The translations under genes and the position numbers were made by a program. The notes beneath the pieces were generated by a model that saw only the letters and a list, made by a program, of their open reading frames with translations, was not told the DNA's origin and ran no database searches. From the IMG/VR virus record IMGVR_UViG_3300040758_000042, positions 1 through 21,735 of that record: a DNA stretch of 21,735 nucleotides; one strand, 5' to 3'. The first letter of the stretch is position 1; each line of letters begins with the position of its first letter. This document shows positions 12,655 through 19,454 of the stretch, piece after piece. The DNA is from a virus.

Positions 12655-12836
12655 TGAAACTCTACAAAGTAACGATGCTTGACGGGTTTCAATCGGAGTT
12701 TTCGGCCCATGACCCGGAAGACGCCTTGCGAAAAGCAGCATGCAACGCAATGGATGTAATCCGTGAATGGCCAATGACGCCGCAACAATTATGTGAAGCC
12801 TTGGAAGTCAAAACCCTAGAACTAATTGAGGTATAA
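12654..12836 (+). CDS. Small early protein, unknown
   Basis: 60 residues: MKLYKVTMLDGFQSEFSAHD, then PEDALRKAACNAMDVIREWPMTPQQLCEALEVKTLELIEV. A beta-strand, a helix with an AHDPEDALRKA turn, and a final strand suggest a small ferredoxin-like fold. It starts in a TAATG overlap, and its end supplies the GAGG ribosome site for the next gene, 1 bp away. No function can be assigned. Confidence 0.65.
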   Translation: MKLYKVTMLDGFQSEFSAHDPEDALRKAACNAMDVIREWPMTPQQLCEALEVKTLELIEV

Positions 12837-12837
12837 C

Positions 12838-13032
12838 ATGGAACCGGAAATCAGAATCTATCCCGTGCATTCCAATACGGGGACGTGCAATTTTCGGGCA
12901 ACACCCGATGATGAATGCCCGTGGGATGCGACGATGTATCTTGAGTGTGTTCCGTTGTGCGATCGGCATGCCGAAGAAGTTATGTCCCAACTATGTGACC
13001 GAGAAGTACATATCGAAAGGGGAACAAAATGA
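12838..13032 (+). CDS. Small Cys/His-containing protein
   Basis: 64 residues: MEPEIRIYPVHSNTGTCNFR and CPWDATMYLECVPLCDRHAEEV. Cysteines near 17, 27, 37 and 41 and His 44 could bind zinc, and the C-x3-C-x2-H end (CVPLCDRH) is suggestive. GAGG lies 7 nt upstream. Its TGA forms an ATGA overlap with the next gene. Probably a small regulatory or binding protein; family not recognised. Confidence 0.6.
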   Translation: MEPEIRIYPVHSNTGTCNFRATPDDECPWDATMYLECVPLCDRHAEEVMSQLCDREVHIERGTK

Positions 13033-13316
13033 ATGCTGTTTATTTGAATTGCACGGACACTATCAAACTTGCGTTACGAAACTTCTTTCCCGGCGTAACC
13101 TTTGAACGCCGTGGTTTTTTTCTGTATGCGGAATTACAAGGTGAACTCCCGCAAAAACTCGTGCTTTGCTTACGTTCCCTAGCGGCGGACGTTGCAGTCT
13201 ATCGCCACCACGGAACAACCGCTAGTGTCGTTTGTTTTCTTGACCAATGTTTTGCCAAAGAACAAGAGGATAATTATGCAAGATCGTTATGTTGTGTTTC
13301 TTCGCACCAATCTTGA
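13029..13316 (+). CDS. Small protein, unknown
   Basis: 95 residues: MNAVYLNCTDTIKLALRNFF, PGVTFERRGFFLYAELQG, then LVLCLRSLAADVAVYRHHGTTASVVCFLDQCFA. The alternating strands and helices look like a folded domain. The last 14 residues lie over the start of the next gene and may be less constrained. AAGGGG precedes the ATG, which overlaps the previous TGA. No motif is recognised. Confidence 0.6.
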   Translation: MNAVYLNCTDTIKLALRNFFPGVTFERRGFFLYAELQGELPQKLVLCLRSLAADVAVYRHHGTTASVVCFLDQCFAKEQEDNYARSLCCVSSHQS

Positions 13317-13515
13317 CGATGTGCCGTTGCGAATGTTCAAGAGAGACGAAAAGGCGATTCAGTTTGCGGAAAAGGTAAGAAAAAATCCATGCAAATACCA
13401 ATGTTACCGGTATAATGTTTTCGAGTTACCCGACCACTGCACAGTCGTGGGAGTTGCGGTGGTGGCTTTTTATGACGGGCATCCTACGTCGATGATTTAC
13501 GACGAAGAAACCTAG
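13276..13515 (+). CDS. Small protein, unknown
   Basis: 79 residues: MQDRYVVFLRTNLDDVPLRM, then FKRDEKAIQFAEKVRKNPCKYQCYRYNVFELPDHCTVVGVAVVAFYDG. I place the start at 13276 because AGAGGA lies 6 nt upstream. It overlaps the end of the preceding gene by 41 bp. A strand-helix-strand layout is visible, and VVGVAVVAF is a buried strand rather than a membrane segment. No function can be assigned. Confidence 0.65.
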   Translation: MQDRYVVFLRTNLDDVPLRMFKRDEKAIQFAEKVRKNPCKYQCYRYNVFELPDHCTVVGVAVVAFYDGHPTSMIYDEET

Positions 13516-13526
13516 AGGGATTAACC

Positions 13527-13682
13527 ATGTTCATGTTTCAAGGTAGTCAGAAGAATCGTCCGTCAATTCTTGACGCGGCGAAAGAATACTATATCCAACA
13601 GGCAATTAAGAAAGCCCGCGAGCAAACCTGCGTGGAGTACCCAAAGAAAGAAGAGGAGAAGAATGACAAAGCCGTCGAATAA
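13527..13682 (+). CDS. 51-residue charged protein
   Basis: 51 residues: MFMFQGSQKNRPSILDAAKE, a helix YYIQQAIKKAREQ, then KKEEEKNDKAVE. An AGAGGG ribosome site lies about 7 nt upstream, and the frame begins 11 bp after the previous stop. Its last 20 bp overlap the start of the Zn-finger/HTH gene, and its GAGGAGAAG codons serve as that gene's ribosome site. Mostly helical and charged; unknown function. Confidence 0.55.
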   Translation: MFMFQGSQKNRPSILDAAKEYYIQQAIKKAREQTCVEYPKKEEEKNDKAVE

Positions 13683-14145
13683 TTTGCTCATTGCAGAGAT
13701 ACGCGATTTACATCTAAGCTACGGGGAAATCGCCGCGAAGTATGAAATCTCCCGCGAGTATGTCGAGAGACTCGCACGGGAGTTTCGACCCGAAAGCCGC
13801 AAAAAAGTTTCCCCGTCAGGTGATTTTGTCCGATGCCCGGAATGCGGCAGAATGGTGCAAATGCCATGTCTGGAATGCTACGTCGATAACGGCGGCAAGC
13901 ATCTATTCTCGATAGTCGAGAAGACAATCAACCCCGTCCCCGCCGCAACACATCGGGTTTGCCGGGTGTGTAACAAGCGAAAGCCGATTCGATATTTTGG
14001 CAGGGAGACTGCCGTCGGCCAAACGACATGCGATATTCTTACGGTTTGCCAAGTATGTCGGCAGACCAACGACTTACGATCCTTCGACCAAAGGAACAAT
14101 GATGCCTCATGCCGTATTATACGCAAGGTTCTCTCCTCGTCCTAA
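13663..14145 (+). CDS. HTH and zinc-finger DNA-binding protein
   Basis: 160 residues from the ATG at 13663 (GAGGAGAAG upstream). The N-terminal 45 residues form a helix-turn-helix (AEIRDLHLSYGEIAAKYEISREYVERLAREF). A first zinc site follows (CPECGR with CLEC), then a second (CRVCNKRKPIRYF with CQVCRQ). The second resembles the small ribbon found in HNH endonucleases, but no HNH catalytic residues are present. It overlaps the recombinase start (14102) by 44 bp. Its role may be to regulate or assist the recombinase, or to act on the control region; inferred from domains and neighbour only. Confidence 0.65.
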   Translation: MTKPSNNLLIAEIRDLHLSYGEIAAKYEISREYVERLAREFRPESRKKVSPSGDFVRCPECGRMVQMPCLECYVDNGGKHLFSIVEKTINPVPAATHRVCRVCNKRKPIRYFGRETAVGQTTCDILTVCQVCRQTNDLRSFDQRNNDASCRIIRKVLSSS

Positions 14146-14779
14146 TGCTGATGAATGCGATTCCAATCATCACCAGCTAGAACGATGCAAGAAGTATTGC
14201 TTGAGTAAGGATTACTATATCAAGGGAATGTATTGGGATGATTCGATTTCCGGCAAGACGCTTATCCGGCCCGGCTTAACGAACGCATTGGACGCATTGC
14301 AAACGGGATGGGTGCTCATAGTTGACCGGCAAGATCGGCTCGCACGCGACTTGCTCGTTTCGCTAACGATTCATCATGAGGTTGAAAAACGCGGATGCAC
14401 CATTGAGTTCGCTGACGGCTCGCCCATTCGCACGACGCCGGAAGGGAAGTTATTCCAAAGTATGCTTGCGGCGTTTGCGGCATTCGAGCGTGATAAGATT
14501 GCCGAGCGAACCAAAATAGGAATGGCACGCAAAAAAGCCGAAGGGGTTTGGATTGGCCGTCCGCCGATTGGATATCGAGTTGCGGAAGGCAAGCTTTGTA
14601 CGAACGAATCGGAGCAACACGCTATTAAGCTGCTTCTGCAATGCTATTACGAAAAGTTTACGCCTTCCGAAACTGCAAGTTGGCTGAATATGCACAACGG
14701 GCTACTTCGCGATAAACCGTGGACTGCTCGTAAGGTTCTGTCAGTGCTCGCAAAACAGAAGAAGCTTGACAAAGCGTAG
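14102..14779 (+). CDS. Small serine recombinase (resolvase/invertase family)
   Basis: 225 residues. The catalytic domain shows Y-A-R-F-S at residues 7-11 (nucleophile S11, R9), the segment DDSISGKTLIRPGLTNAL, the Arg-rich active-site motif DRQDRLARD at 75-83, and the long E-helix AAFERDKIAERTKIGMARKKAEG. A short DNA-binding end with GRPPIGYRV and a final HTH-like segment follows. It is far shorter than large serine integrases (450 residues or more), so inversion or resolution is more likely than integration. ATG 14102 is chosen because AAGGA is better spaced than for the ATG at 14099. It lies between the accessory genes and the replication genes; no crossover site was found. Confidence 0.85.
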   Translation: MPHAVLYARFSPRPNADECDSNHHQLERCKKYCLSKDYYIKGMYWDDSISGKTLIRPGLTNALDALQTGWVLIVDRQDRLARDLLVSLTIHHEVEKRGCTIEFADGSPIRTTPEGKLFQSMLAAFAAFERDKIAERTKIGMARKKAEGVWIGRPPIGYRVAEGKLCTNESEQHAIKLLLQCYYEKFTPSETASWLNMHNGLLRDKPWTARKVLSVLAKQKKLDKA

Positions 14780-14793
14780 AATTGTGTTATGCT
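14766..14793 (+). promoter_or_regulatory. Sigma70-type promoter of the replication module
   Basis: TTGACA (14766-14771), a 16-nt spacer and TATGCT (14788-14793). It overlaps the end of the recombinase gene and precedes the ATPase ATG at 14827 with a leader of about 27 nt that contains TTTTGGAG. It should drive the recombination and replication genes. Confidence 0.65.
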
Positions 14794-14826
14794 TGTGTTG
14801 TTCACGTAACTTTTGGAGACGAAAAA

Positions 14827-15618
14827 ATGGCGTTCAATTTGGAGAGCATAACATGTGAGAAGCGATTGCGGGCACCCCGCATTGTGCTGCTTGGCGTTGA
14901 GAAGATTGGCAAAAGCACGTTCGCTGCTGGTTCGGCGAACCCAATCTTTATTCCGATTCGAGGTGAGCAAGGAATTGATTCGCTTGCTGTGCCTCAGTTT
15001 CCGCAATGTAATTCTATCGAAGATGTGTTTAGTTGCCTTGGGACGCTTTATAACTCCGACCATGATTACGGAACGGTCGTTGTTGATTCGGCCAGTGCCC
15101 TTGAACCTATTGTTTGGAATAAGACATGCGAGGATAACGGTCGTGTCAATTCCATCGAAAAGGTTATGGGTGGATATGGAAAGGGCTACATCGAAGCGTT
15201 GTCTGTTTGGCGAGGTATTACGGAAGGCCTGGATGCCTTGCGAGATAAAAAGAATATGGCGTCGATCGTTATCGGACATGTGAAAGTCAAACGATTCGAC
15301 GATCCTGCCGGCCCGTCTTACGATCAGTACCAATTCGACATTAACGACAAAGCTGCGAATCTGCTTTATCGTTGGTGCGACTTGATTCTGTTCTGCAACA
15401 CAAAGGTTGTCGTTGCTTCGGAATCGGTTGGGTTCAAGAAAGAGAAACACCAAGGGATTGACGTTGCTCCTGGCAGCCGGTTTCTCTACACCCAGAAGCG
15501 TCCGGCCCATCCTGGCGGCGGTCGCGGTGTCTTTGGGCAACTGCCGTATGAGTTGCCTTTGTCGTATGGCAGTTTCATGGATGCCGTCACAACCGCGTCC
15601 AATTCCGTTCCTTTTTAA
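14827..15618 (+). CDS. RecA-like ATPase (Sak4-type single-strand annealing/recombination protein)
   Basis: 263 residues. Walker A is at 23-31 (GVEKIGKST), with strand VLL before it. A Walker B-like strand YGTVVVDSAS ends at D87. SIVIGHVKVKRF and DLILFCNTKVVV continue the RecA core. This is the shape of the AAA_24/Sak4 family, phage proteins that promote strand annealing or exchange with an ssDNA-binding partner. The DUF669-type gene follows directly, the known partner arrangement for Sak4. ATG 14827 is preferred because GGAG lies 8 nt upstream; an earlier in-frame codon at 14782 has no ribosome site. It acts on phage DNA in the cytoplasm. Confidence 0.85.
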   Translation: MAFNLESITCEKRLRAPRIVLLGVEKIGKSTFAAGSANPIFIPIRGEQGIDSLAVPQFPQCNSIEDVFSCLGTLYNSDHDYGTVVVDSASALEPIVWNKTCEDNGRVNSIEKVMGGYGKGYIEALSVWRGITEGLDALRDKKNMASIVIGHVKVKRFDDPAGPSYDQYQFDINDKAANLLYRWCDLILFCNTKVVVASESVGFKKEKHQGIDVAPGSRFLYTQKRPAHPGGGRGVFGQLPYELPLSYGSFMDAVTTASNSVPF

Positions 15619-15630
15619 GAGAGGTTTCTA

Positions 15631-16152
15631 ATTAGTAATTTACGCAGTCTATTTGGTGGTGCATTTGATCCATTCCAGCAGCCGGAACGCAAAGCGGCGT
15701 TTTTGCCTCCTGGAGATTACATCGTCCTCGTCGAAAAAGAAGAAGTCAAGGCAACGAAAGCTGGCACCGGTCATTATCTCGAAATCCAATTCCAGGTAAT
15801 CGACGGCCAATTCAAGGGCCGAAAACTGTGGGATCGTTTCAATGTGGACAATCCGAATGGTGAAGCCGTTCGCATCGCATTAGAGGCCTTGGCGGAGTTG
15901 GGCCGAGCGGCCAACATTCATGACCTATCGGAAACTTCTGCGTTATTGAACAAGACCGCAAAGGTTCGGGTTGCAGTTAAGGACGATAAAAACGAGATTC
16001 GTAAATACGAATCTGTCACTCCGCCCGCCGCAGGAAGCATTCCATTTTCGCAGCAAACCGCACCGATGCAACTGCCGCCGGTCGCTCCGCCGCAAACAGG
16101 ATTGGTGCAACCGCCGCCCGCCGCCGGATTCAAGCCGCCTTGGCAGAAATAG
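15631..16152 (+). CDS. DUF669-type protein, probable ssDNA-binding partner; apparent ATT start
   Basis: About 173 residues if begun at ATT 15631. The N-terminus SNLRSLFGGAFDPFQ matches the typical DUF669 opening, followed by PPGDYIVLVEKEEVKATKAG, YLEIQFQVIDGQFKGRKLWDRFN and VDNPNGEAVRIALEALAELG, then a Pro/Gln-rich tail ending in FKPPWQK. DUF669 proteins adjoin recombinases and are thought to bind ssDNA; the acid-poor Pro-rich tail may be a protein-binding end. There is no ATG, GTG or CTG in the right place. GAGAGG (15619-15624) lies 6 nt before ATT. TTG at 15703 would discard 24 conserved-looking residues. The gene begins 12 bp after the ATPase stop. Confidence 0.75.
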   Translation: MSNLRSLFGGAFDPFQQPERKAAFLPPGDYIVLVEKEEVKATKAGTGHYLEIQFQVIDGQFKGRKLWDRFNVDNPNGEAVRIALEALAELGRAANIHDLSETSALLNKTAKVRVAVKDDKNEIRKYESVTPPAAGSIPFSQQTAPMQLPPVAPPQTGLVQPPPAAGFKPPWQK

Positions 16153-16157
16153 ACTAC

Positions 16158-16377
16158 ACCGGGAAACGCGGGCGCAAGACCCGCATGGGTTATCCTGGGC
16201 TTTTACACCAACGTAAGTGACTCATTCGTCCAGTTTCACTAGGACACTCGGTTTATAAATGATGGTTGTTGTTTCCACTCGCAGGGAGGCGAGTGGTAGG
16301 GCTGACTATTGGACGCAAAAACACCTTCGGGTAGCGTATAGCTCCAGCCCTTCCACCCGCTTCCTTTTTTTCTGGAG
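16158..16377 (+). promoter_or_regulatory. Structured leader region, candidate attenuator with pseudoknot
   Basis: A 231-bp gap without a gene. It contains: hairpin GCGGG/CCCGC (16168-16184); a possible H-type pseudoknot, AGTGA (16216) with TCACT (16236) interleaved with GTCC (16228) and GGAC (16242); a perfect 8-bp hairpin CCACTCGC/GCGAGTGG (16275-16296); and a nested stem AGGGCT...AGCCCT (16298-16351) enclosing CTAT/ATAG, ACGC/GCGT and ACC-TTCG-GGT. GTGG (16293-16296) can alternatively pair with CCAC (16353-16356), extending the nested stem and breaking the hairpin. Seven T residues follow (16365-16371), then the ribosome site TGGAG. Confidence 0.5.
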
Positions 16378-16383
16378 TTAATT

Positions 16384-16788
16384 ATGCCTGAAATTGATAT
16401 GTCTACACTGTCGTGTCTCGTTCGGCGTCTTCTTAATGATAAGAAAGTCGAAGAGAAAGCAAAAGCGGCGCGAATCGACGCCGAGACAAAAATTGCCGCA
16501 ATGATTCCCGGCCCGGAACGTGGCCAAAAGACCGTCAAGCTGCCCGACGGCTCTTCCGTGACGGTTGAACGCGGATACAACTACAAAGCTGACTTCGATG
16601 CCGTGAAGCTGGCATTGGCTGAGATGCCTGAAACTCCGCCGCCTATCAAGTCAAAGACGACAACCGAGCTTGACGTGACGGGCTATGAATACTACCGGGA
16701 GAACAACCCGGAGGTATTTCAGATTCTCAGCAAGCACGTCATAGCCACACCCAAGAAAATCGCAGTGAGTGTAAAGGCGGCGAAATGA
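16384..16788 (+). CDS. DUF7173-like phage replication-module protein
   Basis: 134 residues. The N-terminal helix is charged (LVRRLLNDKKVEEKAKAARI). It is followed by MIPGPERGQKTVKLPDGSSV, VERGYNYKADFDAV, PPPIKSKTTTELDVTGYEYY and VIATPKKIAVSVKAAK. This series is one I recognise from small phage proteins beside DUF669 and RecA-like genes, which I associate with DUF7173; the family name is from memory and tentative. The biochemical role is unknown to me. CTGGAG lies 8 nt before the ATG, directly after the structured leader. Its TGA overlaps the next ATG (ATGA). Confidence 0.7.
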   Translation: MPEIDMSTLSCLVRRLLNDKKVEEKAKAARIDAETKIAAMIPGPERGQKTVKLPDGSSVTVERGYNYKADFDAVKLALAEMPETPPPIKSKTTTELDVTGYEYYRENNPEVFQILSKHVIATPKKIAVSVKAAK

Positions 16789-17216
16789 TTCAAGTCTACT
16801 TCTCGCCAAAAGGCGGTTGCACGGACGCCATTGTCAAGGCTATCAATGCAGCCAAAAAGGAAATCCTGCTGCAAGCCTACTCGTTTACCGCCGGAAGAAT
16901 CACGCAAGCGTTAGTCGCCGCTAAAAAGCGTAAGGTGAAAGTGTCGGTTATTCTCGACCATAAGCAAGGGCACGACAAAGCAGAGATTCTCCACGCGGCT
17001 GGCGTCATTGTGCTCTCGGATGGTGAGCACGCCATTGCCCACAATAAGATCATTATTGTGGATCGTTCGGTGGTGGTTACCGGGTCGTTCAATTTTAGCT
17101 ACGCCGCCGAGAATAACAACGCCGAGAACCTCTTGGTCATTGACGATCCAAAGCTCGCGGCGCTCTATGTGGCCAATTGGCGAAAACACGCGAAACATTC
17201 AAAGGCTTACTTCTAA
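16785..17216 (+). CDS. Phospholipase D-family (Nuc-like) endonuclease
   Basis: 143 residues with one HKD motif: H86-N-K88-x4-D93 in AHNKIIIVDRSVVVTGSFNFS, followed by NNAENLLVI. The N-terminal half has the typical YFSPKGG, VKAINAAKKEILLQAYSFT and VSVILDHKQ elements. Single-HKD proteins of this size act as dimers and cut DNA without metal. Unlike secreted Nuc, no signal peptide is seen, so it would act in the cytoplasm on phage or host DNA. It sits inside the recombination module, coupled on both sides (ATGA and TAATG), which suggests processing of recombination intermediates or host DNA breakdown. Confidence 0.85.
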   Translation: MIQVYFSPKGGCTDAIVKAINAAKKEILLQAYSFTAGRITQALVAAKKRKVKVSVILDHKQGHDKAEILHAAGVIVLSDGEHAIAHNKIIIVDRSVVVTGSFNFSYAAENNNAENLLVIDDPKLAALYVANWRKHAKHSKAYF

Positions 17217-17506
17217 TGATGATCAGCATTCAAGATAGACAAGTAATCTACGAAAAGACTTCGATAATCATATCGAAACTGTCGGAAAAAAATCTTGGAG
17301 CGGCTATTGTATCCTTATCGTTCCACTGGAATCAAGGGTATGTAGAGTTTTGTAGACAATTTCCGAAAAATACACAGGAGTATGCAATTTCTCTTTACGA
17401 GCTTTTATTAACTAGAATCGACGCTCCGACATTTGCTGATAGCATCAATGCTCGATGGGAACGTGACCGATGTACTTACGGATGGGAGCAAGAAGCGCAT
17501 GTCTGA
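17216..17506 (+). CDS. Small protein, unknown
   Basis: 96 residues: MMISIQDRQVIYEKTSIIIS, KLSEKNLGAAIVSLSFHWNQ, then FCRQFPKNTQEYAISLYELLLTRIDAPTFADSINARWERDRC. Mostly helical, with no membrane segment. It starts in a TAATG overlap with the nuclease stop and overlaps the exonuclease start by 8 bp. I do not recognise the family. Its place between two nucleases suggests, but does not show, a part in DNA processing. Confidence 0.6.
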   Translation: MMISIQDRQVIYEKTSIIISKLSEKNLGAAIVSLSFHWNQGYVEFCRQFPKNTQEYAISLYELLLTRIDAPTFADSINARWERDRCTYGWEQEAHV

Positions 17507-18863
17507 TTTAACGCCATACATCCCGAAGAATACGCAAACCGTGCAGGCTATCTACGACCATTATAAAAAGGTCGGAGACGCCGAAGCGCCGCGAGGTTAC
17601 CTTGGGGCGTCAATCATCGGGCACCCGTGCTCCCGGTATCTGTGGTACAATTTTCGGCACTGCTGCCGTCCAGACATCGACGGAAGGGCGTACCGCCTAT
17701 TTGAGACAGGTGACCTCGCGGAAGCTCGATTCGTTGCCAACTTGCGGGCTATCGGTTGCACTGTCCATGAGATCGACAAACGGACGGGAGAGCAGTTTTC
17801 CGTCTCGGCTATTGGTGGTCACTTCTCCGGCCACATGGATGGATGCGCTTTGGGCGTGCCGGAAGCCCCGAAGACTTGGCATGTTATTGAGTTTAAGACT
17901 CACAACGCGAAGTCGTTCGCTAAGCTAAAATCTGGCGGTACGATTGATGGAGTGCATTACGATGGCGTACAGGGGGCTAAGCCCCAGCATTATGCTCAGA
18001 TGCAAGTTTACATGGGTCTGACGGAAATGACGCGAGCGCTCTATCTTGCCGTTAACAAAGACACCGACGAACTTTACTCCGAGCGGATTCATTTTGACAA
18101 GCTATATTTTAGCGGTCTAATCGAGCGTGCGAGAAATATCATTACGAACAATGAACCTCCGGCTCGTATTTCCGACCGCGAAGATTACTATGAGTGTTCG
18201 TGGTGCGATGCTCATGCGATTTGTTGGGGTTCGCCTGACCTTCCGGCGTTCCCGGTTCTTAATGTTTCGTGCCGTCAGTGTTGCTATTCCACTCCTATGA
18301 TGGATGGCATGGCGCGATGGCAGTGCGATCGGCACGAGCGAAGCTTGTCGGAACAAGACCAAGCGGCAGCTTGTGAAAACCACATTTGCCTTCCGGCGTT
18401 CTTTCCTCAGTGCTCCCCCGTTAGTTGCAGCAAAGAAGTGAATACCACTTGGCTAACCTACGAAGACAACAATACTAAGTTGCAATGGTCAAATGGACAG
18501 ACGGGTTTCACGAGCCAAGAACTAACAAAAATCCCTTACTCAGTCGTGTCGAATCGGCTCGTGAATAGCGCGAAGGAAACCTTAGGGGCCGAAGTGATTC
18601 AATGCAGTAAGGACGACATTCTTTCGCGTTACCCTGTTGAAGAGACGCGAACTTCTGATAGGTTTCCCGCTGCAATGCTTCGGGCGGTTTGGCAACAGAA
18701 ATACGGCGAGGATGTGACCCAGCTAACGCCCATTGCGGCGTGCCAAGAAATCGAATACCGTGCGGCTGTAATGCCCGGCGGTCGAGTAGTTATCGAGTGG
18801 CTTACAGGGGATAATTGTAAAATTGGCGCTTCCAACTGTGAGATACGAGAGGGTGTACAATGA
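17499..18863 (+). CDS. Cas4-like PD-(D/E)XK exonuclease with Fe-S cysteines
   Basis: 454 residues from ATG 17499. The nuclease motif is D114 in GHMDG, then E131-F-K133 in VIEFKTHN, followed by Q163 and Y166 of QHYAQMQVY. One Cys near the N-terminus (C44 in GHPCSRYLWY) and three later (C233, C236 and C242 in CSWCDAHAICW) match the four-Cys iron-sulfur site of Cas4/AddB-type nucleases. A second Cys/His-rich unit follows (CRQCC, WQCDRH, CENH, about 258-295), then a C-terminal domain of about 150 residues. It would resect DNA ends for the Sak4-like ATPase. Its TGA overlaps the next ATG. Confidence 0.85.
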   Translation: MSDLTPYIPKNTQTVQAIYDHYKKVGDAEAPRGYLGASIIGHPCSRYLWYNFRHCCRPDIDGRAYRLFETGDLAEARFVANLRAIGCTVHEIDKRTGEQFSVSAIGGHFSGHMDGCALGVPEAPKTWHVIEFKTHNAKSFAKLKSGGTIDGVHYDGVQGAKPQHYAQMQVYMGLTEMTRALYLAVNKDTDELYSERIHFDKLYFSGLIERARNIITNNEPPARISDREDYYECSWCDAHAICWGSPDLPAFPVLNVSCRQCCYSTPMMDGMARWQCDRHERSLSEQDQAAACENHICLPAFFPQCSPVSCSKEVNTTWLTYEDNNTKLQWSNGQTGFTSQELTKIPYSVVSNRLVNSAKETLGAEVIQCSKDDILSRYPVEETRTSDRFPAAMLRAVWQQKYGEDVTQLTPIAACQEIEYRAAVMPGGRVVIEWLTGDNCKIGASNCEIREGVQ

Positions 18864-19009
18864 AGATCGTATGTGAATACTGCGGAAAGGAACTTTATGG
18901 CGAAGAAGCTGAGCTAACGGAAGATCGGTTTATGAGTGAAATCCTTGACGACCACACCCTGCTCCACCTTTGCTACGATTGCAACGAAGAACATGCCCAA
19001 GATATTTGA
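18860..19009 (+). CDS. 49-residue zinc-binding protein
   Basis: 49 residues: MKIVCEYCGKELYGEEAELT, then a helix and HLCYDCNEEH. Two Cys pairs (C-E-Y-C and C-Y-D-C) form a classic zinc knuckle/ribbon. It is coupled to the exonuclease stop (ATGA) and to the next ATG (TGATG at 19007-19011). The second coupling is telling: the same junction would once have led straight into the helicase start, now copied downstream. Probably a small DNA- or protein-binding partner of the replication enzymes. Confidence 0.65.
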   Translation: MKIVCEYCGKELYGEEAELTEDRFMSEILDDHTLLHLCYDCNEEHAQDI

Positions 19010-19263
19010 TGTTTCAACTTCGCCCCTATCAACTCGAAGCTGTCAATGCCGTCAACGAGTTCGTTGTTCCTGTTTACGAAGCACAGCGCGTTGCATCACT
19101 AGAAAAACCCTTCGATGCCACGCCGTTTCACTGCGAGACTTACCAAAGGGACTTTTTTGGTATTCGTAATTACGGAACTGTTTTCTACCGCCATGAAGGA
19201 ACTCCACCGAAAGAGATTTTCGATTTGTTACTGCAATACATATTTGAGGGAAAAATCAGATGA
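19009..19263 (+). CDS. Chimeric ORF: helicase N-terminal stub fused to an unrelated tail
   Basis: 84 residues. Residues 2-19 (FQLRPYQLEAVNAVNEFV) equal residues 3-20 of the downstream helicase. From residue 20 the sequence changes to VPVYEAQRVASLEKPFDATP, then FHCETYQRDFFGIRNYGTVFYRHEG and FDLLLQYIFEGKIR, which I do not recognise. The helicase ATP-binding motif is absent, so this cannot be a helicase. It begins in a TGATG overlap and ends in an ATGA overlap, so it is embedded in the operon. The FHCETYQRDFFGIRNYGTVFY part looks like a real folded domain. Confidence 0.65.
   Translation: MFQLRPYQLEAVNAVNEFVVPVYEAQRVASLEKPFDATPFHCETYQRDFFGIRNYGTVFYRHEGTPPKEIFDLLLQYIFEGKIR
19012..19065 (+). repeat. 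Upstream copy of the duplicated helicase 5' end
   Basis: 54 bp encoding 18 residues match 19460-19513 at 49 of 54 positions. All five differences (CAA/CAG, GCT/GCC, GTC/GTT, AAC/AAT, GTT/GTC) are synonymous third positions. Copies are 448 bp apart. Confidence 0.9.
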
Positions 19264-19454
19264 AGACGGTAAAGCTCATTACTATCGAAGACCTTGAGAA
19301 AGCACAACAAGACGAAGCAATTATTTTTGTTAATTTACTATATCGAGGTCGTAAAATCTATCTGGAGTCGAATGGCGATGCCGAAAATGATCTCAGAGTA
19401 GTAAATGGTTTCGCTGATAAAATCTACAATACCTTAGCTGAATGGGTTACGTAA
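19260..19454 (+). CDS. Small protein inserted before the helicase
   Basis: 64 residues: MKTVKLITIEDLEKAQQDEA, then IIFVNLLYRGRKIYLESNGDAENDLRVVNGFADKIYNTLAEWV. It lies between the two copies of the helicase 5' end, so it belongs to the inserted segment. It starts in an ATGA overlap with the chimeric ORF, and its TAA overlaps the helicase ATG (TAATG). No zinc site, membrane segment or nuclease motif is visible. Its function is unknown. Confidence 0.65.
   Translation: MKTVKLITIEDLEKAQQDEAIIFVNLLYRGRKIYLESNGDAENDLRVVNGFADKIYNTLAEWVT

Noticed and set aside
14749-14771. CGCAAAA upstream of the TTGACA at 14766, resembling the early promoter box.
   Set aside because: Only seven bases match, the distance is not in phase with the other boxes, and the sequence is coding for the recombinase end.
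14647-15540. A 297-codon minus-strand frame opposite the recombinase end and the RecA-like ATPase.
   Set aside because: It is antisense to a gene with Walker motifs, its direction is opposite to the whole right arm, and it has no recognisable domain.
16298-16351. A possible tRNA or known ribozyme in the nested stem.
   Set aside because: There is no T-arm GGTTC consensus, no anticodon arm of the right size, and no hammerhead CTGATGA core.
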